DNA of 64,000 bases from CAVVAE01 sp963746185 (GTDB taxonomy: Bacteria > Actinomycetota > Actinomycetes > Propionibacteriales > Nocardioidaceae): the NCBI GenBank assembly GCA_963746185.1, contig CAVVAE010000004.1, positions 868,001 through 932,000 of the forward strand, written 5' to 3'. This document shows positions 16,856 through 25,702 of the stretch, piece after piece. The position numbers were made by a program, and so were the translations under genes. The notes beneath the pieces are model-generated. The model was given only the letters and a program-made list of their open reading frames with translations. It searched no databases and had not been told where the DNA came from. Every line of letters starts with the position of its first letter. Position 1 is the stretch's first letter.

Positions 16856-19338
16856 GAGCGCAGGTCCAAGGCGATGTCGAGAATCGGTGCGGAGTGCGTG
16901 AGAGCGCCCACGGCGAGGTAGTCGACGCCCGTGTCGGCCACTTCGCGTGCGCGTTCGAGCGTCAGGCCACCACTCGCTTCGAGCCGTGCCCGGCCCGCCA
17001 CCAGCTGAACCGCCTCGCGCATCGACACCGTCGACATGTTGTCGAGGAGGAGCAGATCAGCTCCCGCGTCGACGGCTTCGACGGCTTGCTCAACCGTTTC
17101 GACCTCGACCTGCACGCGGACATCGGGAAAGTCCTTGCGGACCCGTCGATAGGCCTCGGCGACGCCCCCGGCTGCCACCACGTGATTGTCCTTGACCAGA
17201 GCCTCGTCGGAGAGCGCCATCCGGTGGTTGACGCCACCACCACACCGAACGGCGTACTTCTCCAACGGTCGCATCAGCGGCGTGGTCTTGCGGGTGTCGC
17301 GGATCCTCGCGCCAGTGCCTGCGACCGCGTCAGCCCACTGCCTGGTGAGAGTCGCAATGCCTGACAAGTGGCAGAGCAAGTTGAGAGCCGTGCGCTCCGC
17401 GGTCAGCAATCCTCGCGTCTGCCCGTAGACGGTCATCAGCACGTCGCCACGATGGACGACCGCACCGTCGATGTAGTGGCGCTCGACCTCGAGGGTTTCA
17501 CCCACCACGGCACGCATCACCGCTTCGGCGGCATCAAGCCCGGCGACGACGCCGTCCGCTCTGGCGACGAAGCCCCCCGCGGCCTTCGCATCGGCTGGGA
17601 TGGTCGCCACGCTGGTGACATCGACGCCGCCTGCCAGATCCTCCTCGAGCGCCGCTCGCACAAGATCCTGCAAGTACGGCGGATCGACGGTCATCGGTTC
17701 ATCGTGGTGGACGGTGACGTCCATGCCAAGACCGGCTGGCTCCACTCGCCGCACGACATCGAGATGAACCGCCCAGCGCTCGTCGTCGCGCTCGGGGAAG
17801 TCGTCTCGCCAGTGACTGCCGCGGGTCTCTTCCCGGATCGCGGCGGCGGCAGCGACTACGGATGCGACGGTGACGAGGTTGGTGGCTGTCCACGACTCCA
17901 CACCCGCGTCGTCAGCGCCCGTGCGCGCCATCTCGGACAACGCCCGTTGCGCCGACTCGAGCCCGTCGCCAGTGCGCAGAACTCCGGCGTGCTCTGCCAA
18001 CTCCTGCTGAAGACGGGGTACGACGCGTGGGGCTACGACTCCGGGGACTCGCTCGTCCGTGACCGGCTGGCGTCGTACCGGCAATCCGCGCGCCAGGTCG
18101 GCGGCGATCCGGCGGCCGAAGACGAGCCCCTCGAGCAGCGAGTTCGACGCGAGTCGGTTGGCGCCGTGGACCCCCGAGCAGGCGACCTCACCGCATGCGT
18201 ACAGGCCTGGCAGCGTCGTACGGCCGTCGAGATCGGTGGCGACCCCTCCCGATGCGTAGTGACAGGCGGGCGCCACCGGGATGAGCTCAGAGACGGGGTC
18301 GATTCCGTGGCTCCGACAGGTCGCCAGGATCGTCGGGAAGCGCTGAGCCCACACGTCCGGTCCGAACCCGCGCGCGTCGAGCCATACGTGCGGACGCCGC
18401 TGAGCCCGCATCACGCGCATGATGGCCTTGGCCACCACATCGCGGGGGGCAAGGTCGGCGAGATCGTGCTCGTCTTGCATGAATCGGACTCCGGCGTCGT
18501 CGACGAGATACGCGCCCTCGCCGCGCACGGCCTCCGAGATGAGTGGCTGCTGACCTTGCGAGGCTTGTCCGAGCCAGAGCACGGTCGGATGGAACTGCAC
18601 GAACTCCAGGTCGCGCAGCGTGGCACCGGCGCGGAACGCCAGCGCGATGCCGTCGCCCGACGACACCGGCGGGTTCGTCGTCGAAGCGAAGATCTGACCA
18701 AGGCCGCCACTCGCCAGCACGACAGCGCGGCAGAGCAATGCGCCCACGCCGTCGCGCTGCCCTTCACCCATCACATGCAAGGTGACACCCGCGACACCAC
18801 CGTCGGCGGCCGGGATCAGGTCGAGCGCCAGGGCGTGCTCGACGACTTCGATCTCAGGTGCTCGTCGGACGGCCTCGATGAGAGCCCGTTGGATCTCCGC
18901 ACCGGTGGCGTCGCCGCCGGCATGCACGATCCGGTCTCGGTGATGGCCACCTTCGCGGGTCAGCTGCAACCCGCCTTCAGAGCTGGTGTCGAAGTTCGTC
19001 CCCAGGTCGATCAGTTCGAGCAGGGCTGCCGGACCTTCGGTGACGAGAAGTCGTACGGCGTCCTCGTCACACAGGCAGGCGCCGGCGACGAGCGTGTCGT
19101 GCAGGTGCTGCTCGGGGGTGTCGCCTGGCCCGATCGCCGCGGCGATCCCGCCTTGCGCCCACTGAGTCGAGCCGGCGGACAGCACGTCCTTGGTAACCAC
19201 GACCACCCGACCATGAGCGCGGGCTCGAAGTGCCGTTGTGAGCCCGGCAATACCCGAGCCGATCACCACGACATCGGTCTCGGCGTGCCAACCCGGCTCA
19301 CCCGCCGTCAGACGTTGAGGCAGCCCGGTCATCGTCAC
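16852..19338 (-). CDS. nadB-nadC: L-aspartate oxidase / quinolinate phosphoribosyltransferase fusion (NadB-NadC)
   Basis: One 828-residue ORF. Residues 1-548 are NadB: FAD motif VVVIGSGIAGLTTA, the STQWAQGGIAAAIG loop, HGANRLASNSLLEGLVF, and the C-terminal helical region with REETRGSHWRDDFPERDD. From residue 549 (Met, at 17692-17694) it is a full 280-residue NadC: LVRAALEEDLAGGVDVTS, RDTRKTTPLMRPLEKYAV, GGGVNHR, KDNHV and LLLDNMS. Together they would cover aspartate to iminoaspartate and quinolinate to NaMN; NadA, the middle enzyme, is not in this window. The join has no linker, and a TGA overlaps the NadC Met in the +1 frame, so an indel that removed a normal nadB stop is a real alternative. 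Confidence 0.9.
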   Translation of the reverse strand: MTMTGLPQRLTAGEPGWHAETDVVVIGSGIAGLTTALRARAHGRVVVVTKDVLSAGSTQWAQGGIAAAIGPGDTPEQHLHDTLVAGACLCDEDAVRLLVTEGPAALLELIDLGTNFDTSSEGGLQLTREGGHHRDRIVHAGGDATGAEIQRALIEAVRRAPEIEVVEHALALDLIPAADGGVAGVTLHVMGEGQRDGVGALLCRAVVLASGGLGQIFASTTNPPVSSGDGIALAFRAGATLRDLEFVQFHPTVLWLGQASQGQQPLISEAVRGEGAYLVDDAGVRFMQDEHDLADLAPRDVVAKAIMRVMRAQRRPHVWLDARGFGPDVWAQRFPTILATCRSHGIDPVSELIPVAPACHYASGGVATDLDGRTTLPGLYACGEVACSGVHGANRLASNSLLEGLVFGRRIAADLARGLPVRRQPVTDERVPGVVAPRVVPRLQQELAEHAGVLRTGDGLESAQRALSEMARTGADDAGVESWTATNLVTVASVVAAAAAIREETRGSHWRDDFPERDDERWAVHLDVVRRVEPAGLGMDVTVHHDEPMTVDPPYLQDLVRAALEEDLAGGVDVTSVATIPADAKAAGGFVARADGVVAGLDAAEAVMRAVVGETLEVERHYIDGAVVHRGDVLMTVYGQTRGLLTAERTALNLLCHLSGIATLTRQWADAVAGTGARIRDTRKTTPLMRPLEKYAVRCGGGVNHRMALSDEALVKDNHVVAAGGVAEAYRRVRKDFPDVRVQVEVETVEQAVEAVDAGADLLLLDNMSTVSMREAVQLVAGRARLEASGGLTLERAREVADTGVDYLAVGALTHSAPILDIALDLRS

Positions 19339-19365
19339 GCCGTCATTGTGCCCCGTCGTCCCGGT

Positions 19366-20163
19366 TTACCGAGACGGCCCCGCCTTCACCTTGGCGCTGA
19401 ACTCGTTGACCCAGTCGCCCTCCGGCCAGATGGAGTCGACCAGCCAGGTCGCGCCGGCGTCGGCGTATTCAGCTGCGGAGTGCTCAGGTGCCCACTGCGA
19501 CACCACGTCCCAACCTTCCGGGACAGGCCCACCGAGGTAGTCCGCGAGTGCACTCGGCGTCAGCGGCTCGGCACTCTTGGAGCTCGGAGCCACCCCGTCC
19601 CAGCGACGCGCTCGCTCGAGCGGCCGGCGATGAGGGACGACGCCGGCCACCCAGATCGGCGGTCTCGGCTGCTGCACCGGTCCCGGTCGGAGCTGGGCAT
19701 TGACGGAGTAGTGGTCACCGTGATGGTTCACCTGGTGGCCGCGAAGCAGCCCGTCGAGCACGGACAGCGCTTCATCGAGCATCTGACCGCGCACCTTGGC
19801 GTCGGCTTCGTCGCCGAAGGCGGCGAAGTCCTCGGCGGCTGGCTCTCCCAGACCGACCGCGAACGTCACCCGGCCGTTGCTCAAGTGGTCGAGGGTGAGC
19901 AGGTGTTTGGCGACCACATGTACGCGTCGACGCGTCAGTGGCGTGATGAGCGTGCCGATCTTGACCCGCTCGGTCGCCTGGGCGATCGCGCCGAGTAGGA
20001 CCCACGGGTCGTGCACAGGCGGCCGCATGTGGGGCTCGAACTGCAGGTGGTCCCAGAGAAAGACACCGTCCCATCCCGCGTGCTCCGCGTCGACGGCGAG
20101 GTCGACGACGGTCGAAGCGTCGGTGAAAGGCGGGATGTTGATCAAGGTCTTCGGGTGCATCAT
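19366..20163 (-). CDS. LLM class flavin- or F420-dependent oxidoreductase
   Basis: 265 residues with the luciferase-like monooxygenase pattern: AEHAGWDGVFLWDH, ATERVKIGTLITPLTRRRVHVVAKHLLTLDHLSNGRV, VGLGEPAAEDFAAFGD and PPIWVAGVVPHRRPLERARRWDG. The ITPLTRRRPxxxAKxxxTLDxLSxGR block is the hallmark of the family. Whether FMN or F420 is used cannot be told by eye, though F420-using members are common in actinobacteria. It lies between the NAD and pantothenate genes, about 27 bases from nadBC. Substrate unknown. Confidence 0.8.
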   Translation of the reverse strand: MMHPKTLINIPPFTDASTVVDLAVDAEHAGWDGVFLWDHLQFEPHMRPPVHDPWVLLGAIAQATERVKIGTLITPLTRRRVHVVAKHLLTLDHLSNGRVTFAVGLGEPAAEDFAAFGDEADAKVRGQMLDEALSVLDGLLRGHQVNHHGDHYSVNAQLRPGPVQQPRPPIWVAGVVPHRRPLERARRWDGVAPSSKSAEPLTPSALADYLGGPVPEGWDVVSQWAPEHSAAEYADAGATWLVDSIWPEGDWVNEFSAKVKAGPSR

Positions 20164-20201
20164 CGTCCGAACGTAGCGACAGCCGCCGACGGTCTTTTTG
20201 G

Positions 20202-20624
20202 TCAGTGGGCACCGGGAGATGTCACGAGACCGGCAGCTGCAGGTGAGTCGGGGACGCCTTCAGCCGCGTCGCTCTTCTCGATGAGGTTGTTGGCCCGATC
20301 GACGAACACGACGGCGGGGCGAAACGCCCGGGCCTCCGCATCCTCGAACTGGCCGTACGCGATGAGTATCACGATGTCACCGCGGTGCACGAGATGTGCG
20401 GCTGCTCCGTTGATGCCGATCACACCACTTCCGCGCGCTCCGGCAATCGTGTAGGTCTCGAGCCGGGCGCCGTTCGTGACGTCCACGATGTGCACGAGCT
20501 CCCCCGACAGGAGGTCAGCCGCATCCAGCAGGTCGGCGTCGACGGTGACGGAGCCGACGTAGTGCAGGTTGGCCTCGGTGACCGTGGCACGGTGGATCTT
20601 GGACTTCATCAGAGTGCGAAGCAT
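20202..20624 (-). CDS. panD: Aspartate 1-decarboxylase PanD
   Basis: 140 residues. The self-processing site Gly24-Ser25 sits in HYVGSVTVD; cleavage makes the pyruvoyl cofactor on the new N-terminal Ser25. The double-psi barrel motifs NGARLETYTI and GVIGINGAAAHLVHRGDIVILIAYG follow. It supplies beta-alanine for pantothenate. The ATG is preceded by the panC stop with a one-base overlap (20624), so translation is probably coupled. The C-terminal tail of about 20 residues is variable in the family. Confidence 0.96.
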   Translation of the reverse strand: MLRTLMKSKIHRATVTEANLHYVGSVTVDADLLDAADLLSGELVHIVDVTNGARLETYTIAGARGSGVIGINGAAAHLVHRGDIVILIAYGQFEDAEARAFRPAVVFVDRANNLIEKSDAAEGVPDSPAAAGLVTSPGAH

Positions 20625-21505
20625 CAGACGTCCTCTCGTGTCGGCGCGTCGCGTCGGGCATTCGGGTCCAAGACCACCGCCGTGTTGTCGATCAGTCGAG
20701 TCGTGCCGATCTTGGCTGCCACCAGCAGCCGGGCCTCGCCCACCGCCGGTGCGTCCTGAAGGTCAACACCTCGCAACGCGAGGTAGTCGACGTCGAGTGC
20801 AGCGTGAGCGAGCTCTGCGGACGCTGCTGCGAGCACGCCGTCGGCACCCTGCTGGCTGGCCGCTCGGCCAGCGGCGAGGGCCCGGCTGAGCGCCAGCGCC
20901 GACACCCTCTCCTCAGGCGAGAGGTAGTGGTTGCGTGAGCTCAAGGCAAGACCGTCTGCCTCCCGAACTGTCTCAACCCCGACGATGTCGATCGGCATGC
21001 AGAGGTCCTGCGCCATCCGTCGGATCAAGACCAGCTGTTGATAGTCCTTCTCGCCGAACACCGCGACATCGGGCGCCACCAACCCGAACAGCTTGGCGAC
21101 CACCGTGAGCACGCCACGGAAGTGACCCGGCCGGGTTACCCCCTCGAGGAGCTCCGCAGTCGGCCCGGGCTCGACCGTGACCACCGGCTCGCCGCCGGGG
21201 TACACCTCGTCAACCGACGGAGCGAACACCACATCGACGCCGTGCTCCGCGCACAGGGCCAAGTCGTCGTCGAACGTGCGGGGATAGCGCGCCAGGTCTT
21301 CACTAGGCCCGAACTGCAGCGGGTTGACGAAAATGGATGCGACGAGCACCTCGCCCCGTTGCCGGGCTTCGTCGATCAGAGCAGCGTGGCCCGCGTGCAG
21401 AGCCCCCATCGTGGGTACGAGCGCCACCGACCGTCGTACGCCGGCGCTCTGAAGCACCTGACGCAGCTCCTCACGGGTGCGAACCGCGGTCACACCTGAC
21501 CGCAT
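20624..21505 (-). CDS. panC: Pantothenate synthetase PanC
   Basis: 293 residues from the ATG at 21503-21505; the long upstream open frame is antisense-like shadow over the DUF2520 gene. Motifs of the nucleotidyltransferase fold are present: VPTMGALHAGHAALI (with the HxGH), ASIFVNPLQFGPSEDLARYPRT, VFGEKDYQQLVLIRRM and LALSSRNHYLSPEER. It condenses pantoate and beta-alanine with ATP. The start overlaps the stop of the DUF2520 gene (TGATG), and its stop overlaps panD, giving a tight DUF2520-panC-panD operon. Confidence 0.96.
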   Translation of the reverse strand: MRSGVTAVRTREELRQVLQSAGVRRSVALVPTMGALHAGHAALIDEARQRGEVLVASIFVNPLQFGPSEDLARYPRTFDDDLALCAEHGVDVVFAPSVDEVYPGGEPVVTVEPGPTAELLEGVTRPGHFRGVLTVVAKLFGLVAPDVAVFGEKDYQQLVLIRRMAQDLCMPIDIVGVETVREADGLALSSRNHYLSPEERVSALALSRALAAGRAASQQGADGVLAAASAELAHAALDVDYLALRGVDLQDAPAVGEARLLVAAKIGTTRLIDNTAVVLDPNARRDAPTREDV

Positions 21506-22398
21506 CACGCCACGAGGCCGACAAGGGCGTCGTTGAGGATCTCGACGAGCGCGGCCGCACGCCGCTGTTCGAGCCTGCCGTCGGCGACAGCGTGGTTGGC
21601 GGTGGCTCGCGCCATGGCGACGTATGACTCCAATGTCGAGCGTGGCTGGTCTGGCGCGGAGAGACTCTTGAGGTGTGACCGCACGGTTTCGACGTCGCCA
21701 CGAACGATGGGTCCGGTGAGGGCAGCGTCTCCGTAGGCCAACGCGTTGTCGAGGGCGGCCGTCAGCAGTGGCCGCAAGGTGGCAGCGGGGTCGGACGACC
21801 CGGCGGACCGCAGCAGCTCCATGGCCTGTGCGACCAGCGTGACGAGGTGGTTGGCACCGTGCGCGAGAGCGGCGTGGTAGAGCGTGCGGTTCTCTTCTGC
21901 CACCCACACGATCTGTCCGCGGAGGTCTGCGACGAGGCCCTCGACCACTAGGCGCTCGGCGGCGTCGGACGTCACTCCATAGATACAACCGGCCAACCGG
22001 TCGAGGTCGAGGTCAGTGCCGGTGAAGGTCATGGCGGGGTGCATGGCAACTCCGCGGGCACCGATCTCGATCGCCGGGCGGAGCACATCCAGCCCGTGAC
22101 GACCGCTCGTGTGTACGACGTACTGGCCAGGGCGGATGGCGCCGGACGCGACGAGCATCCGAACGACGTTGTCGAGCGCGTCGTCGGGAACGGTGAGCAG
22201 GAGGAGGTTGGACGCTTTCGCAACCGCGGTGGGCTTGTCGATGTGGACGCCGGGAAGCAGGGTCTCGATGCGGGTGCGGGATGCGTCGGACTCCCCTGCG
22301 ACTTCGGCGATCTCATGGCCCGCCGCTTGCAGCGCTGCCGCGAGTACGGCGCCTACCCGGCCGGCGCCAATGACGCCGACGGAGAACTTCTCACCCAT
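21505..22398 (-). CDS. Rossmann-like / DUF2520 domain oxidoreductase
   Basis: 297 residues. An N-terminal NAD(P)-binding Rossmann domain (VGVIGAGRVGAVLAAAL; LLLLTVPDDAL) is followed by the all-helical DUF2520 domain from about residue 130 (HPAMTFTG, YHAALAHGANHLVTLVAQA). The overall shape resembles ketopantoate reductases and 6-phosphogluconate-dehydrogenase-like enzymes. The gene is translationally coupled to panC and occupies the position of Rv3603c in M. tuberculosis. It is therefore a reasonable candidate for a pantothenate step such as ketopantoate reduction, but that is an inference from context only. Confidence 0.85.
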   Translation of the reverse strand: MGEKFSVGVIGAGRVGAVLAAALQAAGHEIAEVAGESDASRTRIETLLPGVHIDKPTAVAKASNLLLLTVPDDALDNVVRMLVASGAIRPGQYVVHTSGRHGLDVLRPAIEIGARGVAMHPAMTFTGTDLDLDRLAGCIYGVTSDAAERLVVEGLVADLRGQIVWVAEENRTLYHAALAHGANHLVTLVAQAMELLRSAGSSDPAATLRPLLTAALDNALAYGDAALTGPIVRGDVETVRSHLKSLSAPDQPRSTLESYVAMARATANHAVADGRLEQRRAAALVEILNDALVGLVA

Positions 22399-22530
22399 AG
22401 GTTTCGCCTTTCGGTTCCAGTCCCTGTATCGGGTACCGGACGTTCGTGCGATCTGCGCCCAGGAAGGACGCTGCCGCCAACGATAGCCGCGCCCGAGCGG
22501 GCCGGGGTATCAACCGTGTGGTGGGTTACC

Positions 22531-24108
22531 TCACACCGCGAGCGTCACGAAGAGCCCTTCGCCTGGCTTGAAAGCCAACCTCCCGGGTTCGTCCGACTCG
22601 TTCGGCGACAATTCGACCTCCGGATCCTTGATGCGAAAGCCGCCGCTGCGGACAAGCTCGGCCACCTCGACCGTGATCTCGACCGACCAGGTCGATGCTG
22701 CGGCGGCGTTCGACGAGGGGCGGATCGCGTCAGCGAGGTCGGCCCGCGCGTCGAAGCCACAGTCGTCGTACCTCTGCGGCGGGCGGCTGACCCATGCGGT
22801 GGCCTCGGGGGACGTCCGCTGTACGACGGCCAACGGGATCGTCTCTCCGGTGGTCGAGCGCAGGACGGCCGTGATGCGGCAGGTGACGCCGGTCGTCGGC
22901 GCGCCACGGATCAACGCGAGACCGCGCAGGACCAGCGTTGTCCCGTCCCAGTGCGCGTTCTGCAGCCTGGCGTCGAACTCGAGCTCGTGGGCACCCAGCC
23001 AGAAGGTCTCGGCCGGAATGCCTGAGCCGGGCTCATCCGCGAACGGCAGGCCGGCCACGACATGATCACCATCCACCCGCAGCGGCAGCGGCCCGGGGTG
23101 CTGCTCAAGCCAGGCGAGCACGGTTTCGGCGTCCGACCTGCGTTCCTCCGTCACCAACCAGCCCACCAGCCGCTGGGGGACGCGTAGTCGCGACTCGTGG
23201 ATCGGCGGCAACCCGGCGAAGAGCTCACGAACGCCCGTGTGGAGCACCTCCCAGTAGTCGTCATCAGCCCCCAGGATCTCGCGGAAGTACACCGGCAGAT
23301 CCCCCGCCAACCCGTTGCGGGCCCAGTAGTCGAGCACCTCGGGGGAACCCAGCTCGGTCACGACGTCGGTCGTCATCTGCTTGGTGGTGAGCCGGTCGCG
23401 CAGATCGACCAGCTCGTGGCGGCGCTGGGTGATAGACGAGCCGTCGGATCGGATCCGCCAGACATAGACGGGACGCTTCACCACGTCGAAGCCCTGGGAG
23501 AGCAGATAGGCCTTCATGCAGGCGGGCTGGTCCTCATACTTCACGCCCTCAGGAAAGGTCAGGTCGATGCGTTCGTAGAACGAGCGACGAAAGACCTTGG
23601 TCCATGCGAAGACGTTGCGGGTGACCTCCGGAAGGTCCTCGACCTTGATCCCGAGCCGTCGCTCGCGATGCGCGAGCCGGATGAACCCCAGCTCGCTGCG
23701 TTCGCCGTCGACGAGTTGCTCGGCAGAACCCACGACGAAGTCGGAACCACTCTCGTCGAGTGTCGAGACCATTAGCTCATAGGCGTATGCCGGCAGGAGG
23801 TCGTCAGAGTCGAGGAACGCGATGTACTCACCATGCGCCTCCGCGGCGCCGCGATTGCGGGCCGCGCCGAGGCCACGGTTCGCTGTCCGAACCATCCGCC
23901 AGTGCTGGTGGGATTCGGCGTAACGGTTGGCGATGGCGGTAGACCCGTCTGTTGAACCGTCGTCGACGATGATGACTTCGAGATCGCTGTAGGTCTGCGC
24001 GACGAGACTCTCCAGGCAGTCGCTGACGTACGCCTCGACGTTGTAGAGCGGGACAACGACGCTCAGGCGCGGTGTACCCCCACGGCGACCGAGCAGGCGT
24101 GTCAACAC
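22531..24108 (-). CDS. Glycosyltransferase family 2 with C-terminal beta-rich domain
   Basis: 525 residues. The GT-A domain (about 15-250) opens with LSVVVPLYNVEAYVSDCLESLVAQTYSDLEVIIVDDGSTDGS and carries the DxD-type metal motif FLDSDD. A region of about 100 residues resembles the helical insert of teichoic-acid glycosyltransferases. From about 330 a beta-rich domain (WDGTTLVLRGLALIRG, GFDARADLADA) is reminiscent of C-terminal domains in actinobacterial wall-polymer transferases. Product: probably a surface polysaccharide or wall teichoic acid sugar transfer. GTG start at 24106-24108. It is the first gene of the accessory interval, 132 bases from the DUF2520 gene. Confidence 0.8.
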   Translation of the reverse strand: MLTRLLGRRGGTPRLSVVVPLYNVEAYVSDCLESLVAQTYSDLEVIIVDDGSTDGSTAIANRYAESHQHWRMVRTANRGLGAARNRGAAEAHGEYIAFLDSDDLLPAYAYELMVSTLDESGSDFVVGSAEQLVDGERSELGFIRLAHRERRLGIKVEDLPEVTRNVFAWTKVFRRSFYERIDLTFPEGVKYEDQPACMKAYLLSQGFDVVKRPVYVWRIRSDGSSITQRRHELVDLRDRLTTKQMTTDVVTELGSPEVLDYWARNGLAGDLPVYFREILGADDDYWEVLHTGVRELFAGLPPIHESRLRVPQRLVGWLVTEERRSDAETVLAWLEQHPGPLPLRVDGDHVVAGLPFADEPGSGIPAETFWLGAHELEFDARLQNAHWDGTTLVLRGLALIRGAPTTGVTCRITAVLRSTTGETIPLAVVQRTSPEATAWVSRPPQRYDDCGFDARADLADAIRPSSNAAAASTWSVEITVEVAELVRSGGFRIKDPEVELSPNESDEPGRLAFKPGEGLFVTLAV

Positions 24109-24180
24109 GGCCTCACCCTAACGAGGCCCCGGAGGGACGGCCCTCCTGAGTTGCGCACTCCCACCCACTAGCGTTGGGAC

Positions 24181-25107
24181 GTGGCCGACGATGCGAGATG
24201 GATCCCCTGGCGGGAGGCCTGGGATCAAGCGCTCTACGGTCGACAAGGCTTCTATCGCCACGCCGAACCACACGCGCACTTTCGCACGTCGGTCCACGCC
24301 TCCCCGATGTTTGCGCAGGCCATCGTCATGCTCGCTCGCAGCCGCAACTTGCACGCCGTCACCGACTTGGGCGCGGGCTCGGGTGAACTGGTCCGCCAGG
24401 TGCACGCCATGGCACCCGACCTGAAGGTCACAGCTGTGGAGCTGCGACCTCGACCGGACGACCTTCCTTCCAGCGTGGCGTGGGAGTCTGAGCTTCCTTC
24501 GGAGATGACTGGTCTCTTGCTCGCCAACGAGGTGCTCGACAACGTGGCCTGTGACGTGGTGGAGGTCGATCCCGACGGCGTAGTACGCCTCGTCGAGACA
24601 GATGCCGCGAGTGGCCAGGAGCGGCTCGGCGAGACCATCTCGACCGAGATCAGCGACTGGTTGGAGAGGTGGTGGCGGCTGCACGCTCCTGGGCAGCGAG
24701 CTGAGGTGGGCCTGACCCGAGATGTCTTCTGGCAGCGAGCGTGCGATCGCATGCAAGCCGGCGCCTGTCTTGCGGTCGACTACGGGCACCTGCGCGACTA
24801 CCGGCCCGAGGTGTCCACCCTGCGGTCGTATCGCGAGGGCCGCGAGACGACGCTGTCTTTGGACGGCAGCCATGACGTCACAGCACACGTGGCGATCGAC
24901 TCCGTGGCGGCCGCGGTGGGCGCGAGCATCTCCCGACAGCGCGACATGTTGCGCGACCTCGGGCTCAGGGGATCACGGCCGGACATCAGCCTCGCCATGG
25001 ATGACCCCGGTGCGTACGTGAAGGCGCTGTCGTCGGCATCAGAGGCCGCCGAGCTGATGGATTCCCCAGGACTAGGTGACTTCCACTGGATCCTCTGCGA
25101 GCGATAA
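24181..25107 (+). CDS. SAM-dependent methyltransferase, MidA/NDUFAF7 (DUF185) family
   Basis: 308 residues. The opening WREAWDQALYGRQGFY...HAHFRTSVHASPMFAQAI is the DUF185/MidA signature, followed by SAM motif I VTDLGAGSGEL and the post-motif LLLANEVLDNVACDVVEV. NDUFAF7, the eukaryotic member, dimethylates an arginine of the complex I subunit NDUFS2, the NuoD orthologue. Here the gene sits two genes upstream of a NuoD paralogue that retains that arginine, so NuoD methylation is a specific testable role. GTG start at 24181. It is probably co-transcribed with the next two genes (gaps of 25 and 15 bases). Confidence 0.8.
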   Translation: MADDARWIPWREAWDQALYGRQGFYRHAEPHAHFRTSVHASPMFAQAIVMLARSRNLHAVTDLGAGSGELVRQVHAMAPDLKVTAVELRPRPDDLPSSVAWESELPSEMTGLLLANEVLDNVACDVVEVDPDGVVRLVETDAASGQERLGETISTEISDWLERWWRLHAPGQRAEVGLTRDVFWQRACDRMQAGACLAVDYGHLRDYRPEVSTLRSYREGRETTLSLDGSHDVTAHVAIDSVAAAVGASISRQRDMLRDLGLRGSRPDISLAMDDPGAYVKALSSASEAAELMDSPGLGDFHWILCER

Positions 25108-25132
25108 GAGCCGCCGACCTATCATCGGCGAC

Positions 25133-25687
25133 ATGACGTCTCACACCGAACGGATGGCGGCCGGCGACTGGTACATCACCGACGAGTCCATCATGGACCT
25201 TCAATACGAACGCCAAACGCTCATGGAGCGATTCAACGCCACCGGCATCGCAGACACGCTGACGCGTCGGGAACTGCTCATTGAGCTCATCGGCGTCGTC
25301 GGGGACGACGTCGAGGTCCGGAGCCCGGTGTACGTCGACTACGGCAGCAACGTGCGACTCGGCAGTGGCGTGTTCATCAACTACGGCTGCCAGCTCGCCG
25401 ATGTCGCGACGATCACGATCGGCGACCACTGTCAGATCGGTCCCAACGTCCAGTTCCTCACGCCGATCCATCCCCTCGAGGCCCAGCGCCGAAAAGACAA
25501 GTGGGAAACCGCCGCACCCATCGCCGTGGGCGAGAACGTCTGGATCGGCGGTGGAGCGATCATCTGCCCTGGCGTGACCATCGGCGACAACACCGTCGTC
25601 GGCGCCGGAGCCATCGTCACCAAGGACCTGCCCGCCAGTGTCCTCGCGGTGGGAAACCCCGCCCGGGTCGTGCGCGAGTTGACCTGA
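25133..25687 (+). CDS. Sugar O-acetyltransferase, LacA/NodL/maltose acetyltransferase type
   Basis: 184 residues from the ATG at 25133. The N-terminal Mac domain (MAAGDWYITDES, ERQTLMERFNAT) precedes left-handed beta-helix hexapeptide repeats (VYVDYGSNVRLGSGVFINYGCQLADVATITIGDHCQIGPNV). After the loop comes the C-terminal repeat set (ENVWIGGGAIICPGVTIGDNTVVGAGAIVTKDLPA). These trimeric enzymes move acetyl from acetyl-CoA to sugar hydroxyls. The physiological acceptor is unknown; it could modify a glycan made by this interval or serve detoxification. Confidence 0.88.
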   Translation: MTSHTERMAAGDWYITDESIMDLQYERQTLMERFNATGIADTLTRRELLIELIGVVGDDVEVRSPVYVDYGSNVRLGSGVFINYGCQLADVATITIGDHCQIGPNVQFLTPIHPLEAQRRKDKWETAAPIAVGENVWIGGGAIICPGVTIGDNTVVGAGAIVTKDLPASVLAVGNPARVVRELT

Positions 25688-25702
25688 CCGATTCGTGGGA
25701 GC

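Noticed and set aside
17368..19998. 876-codon plus-strand open frame opposite nadB and the LLM gene
   Set aside because: Antisense shadow; it crosses two real genes and shows no domain.
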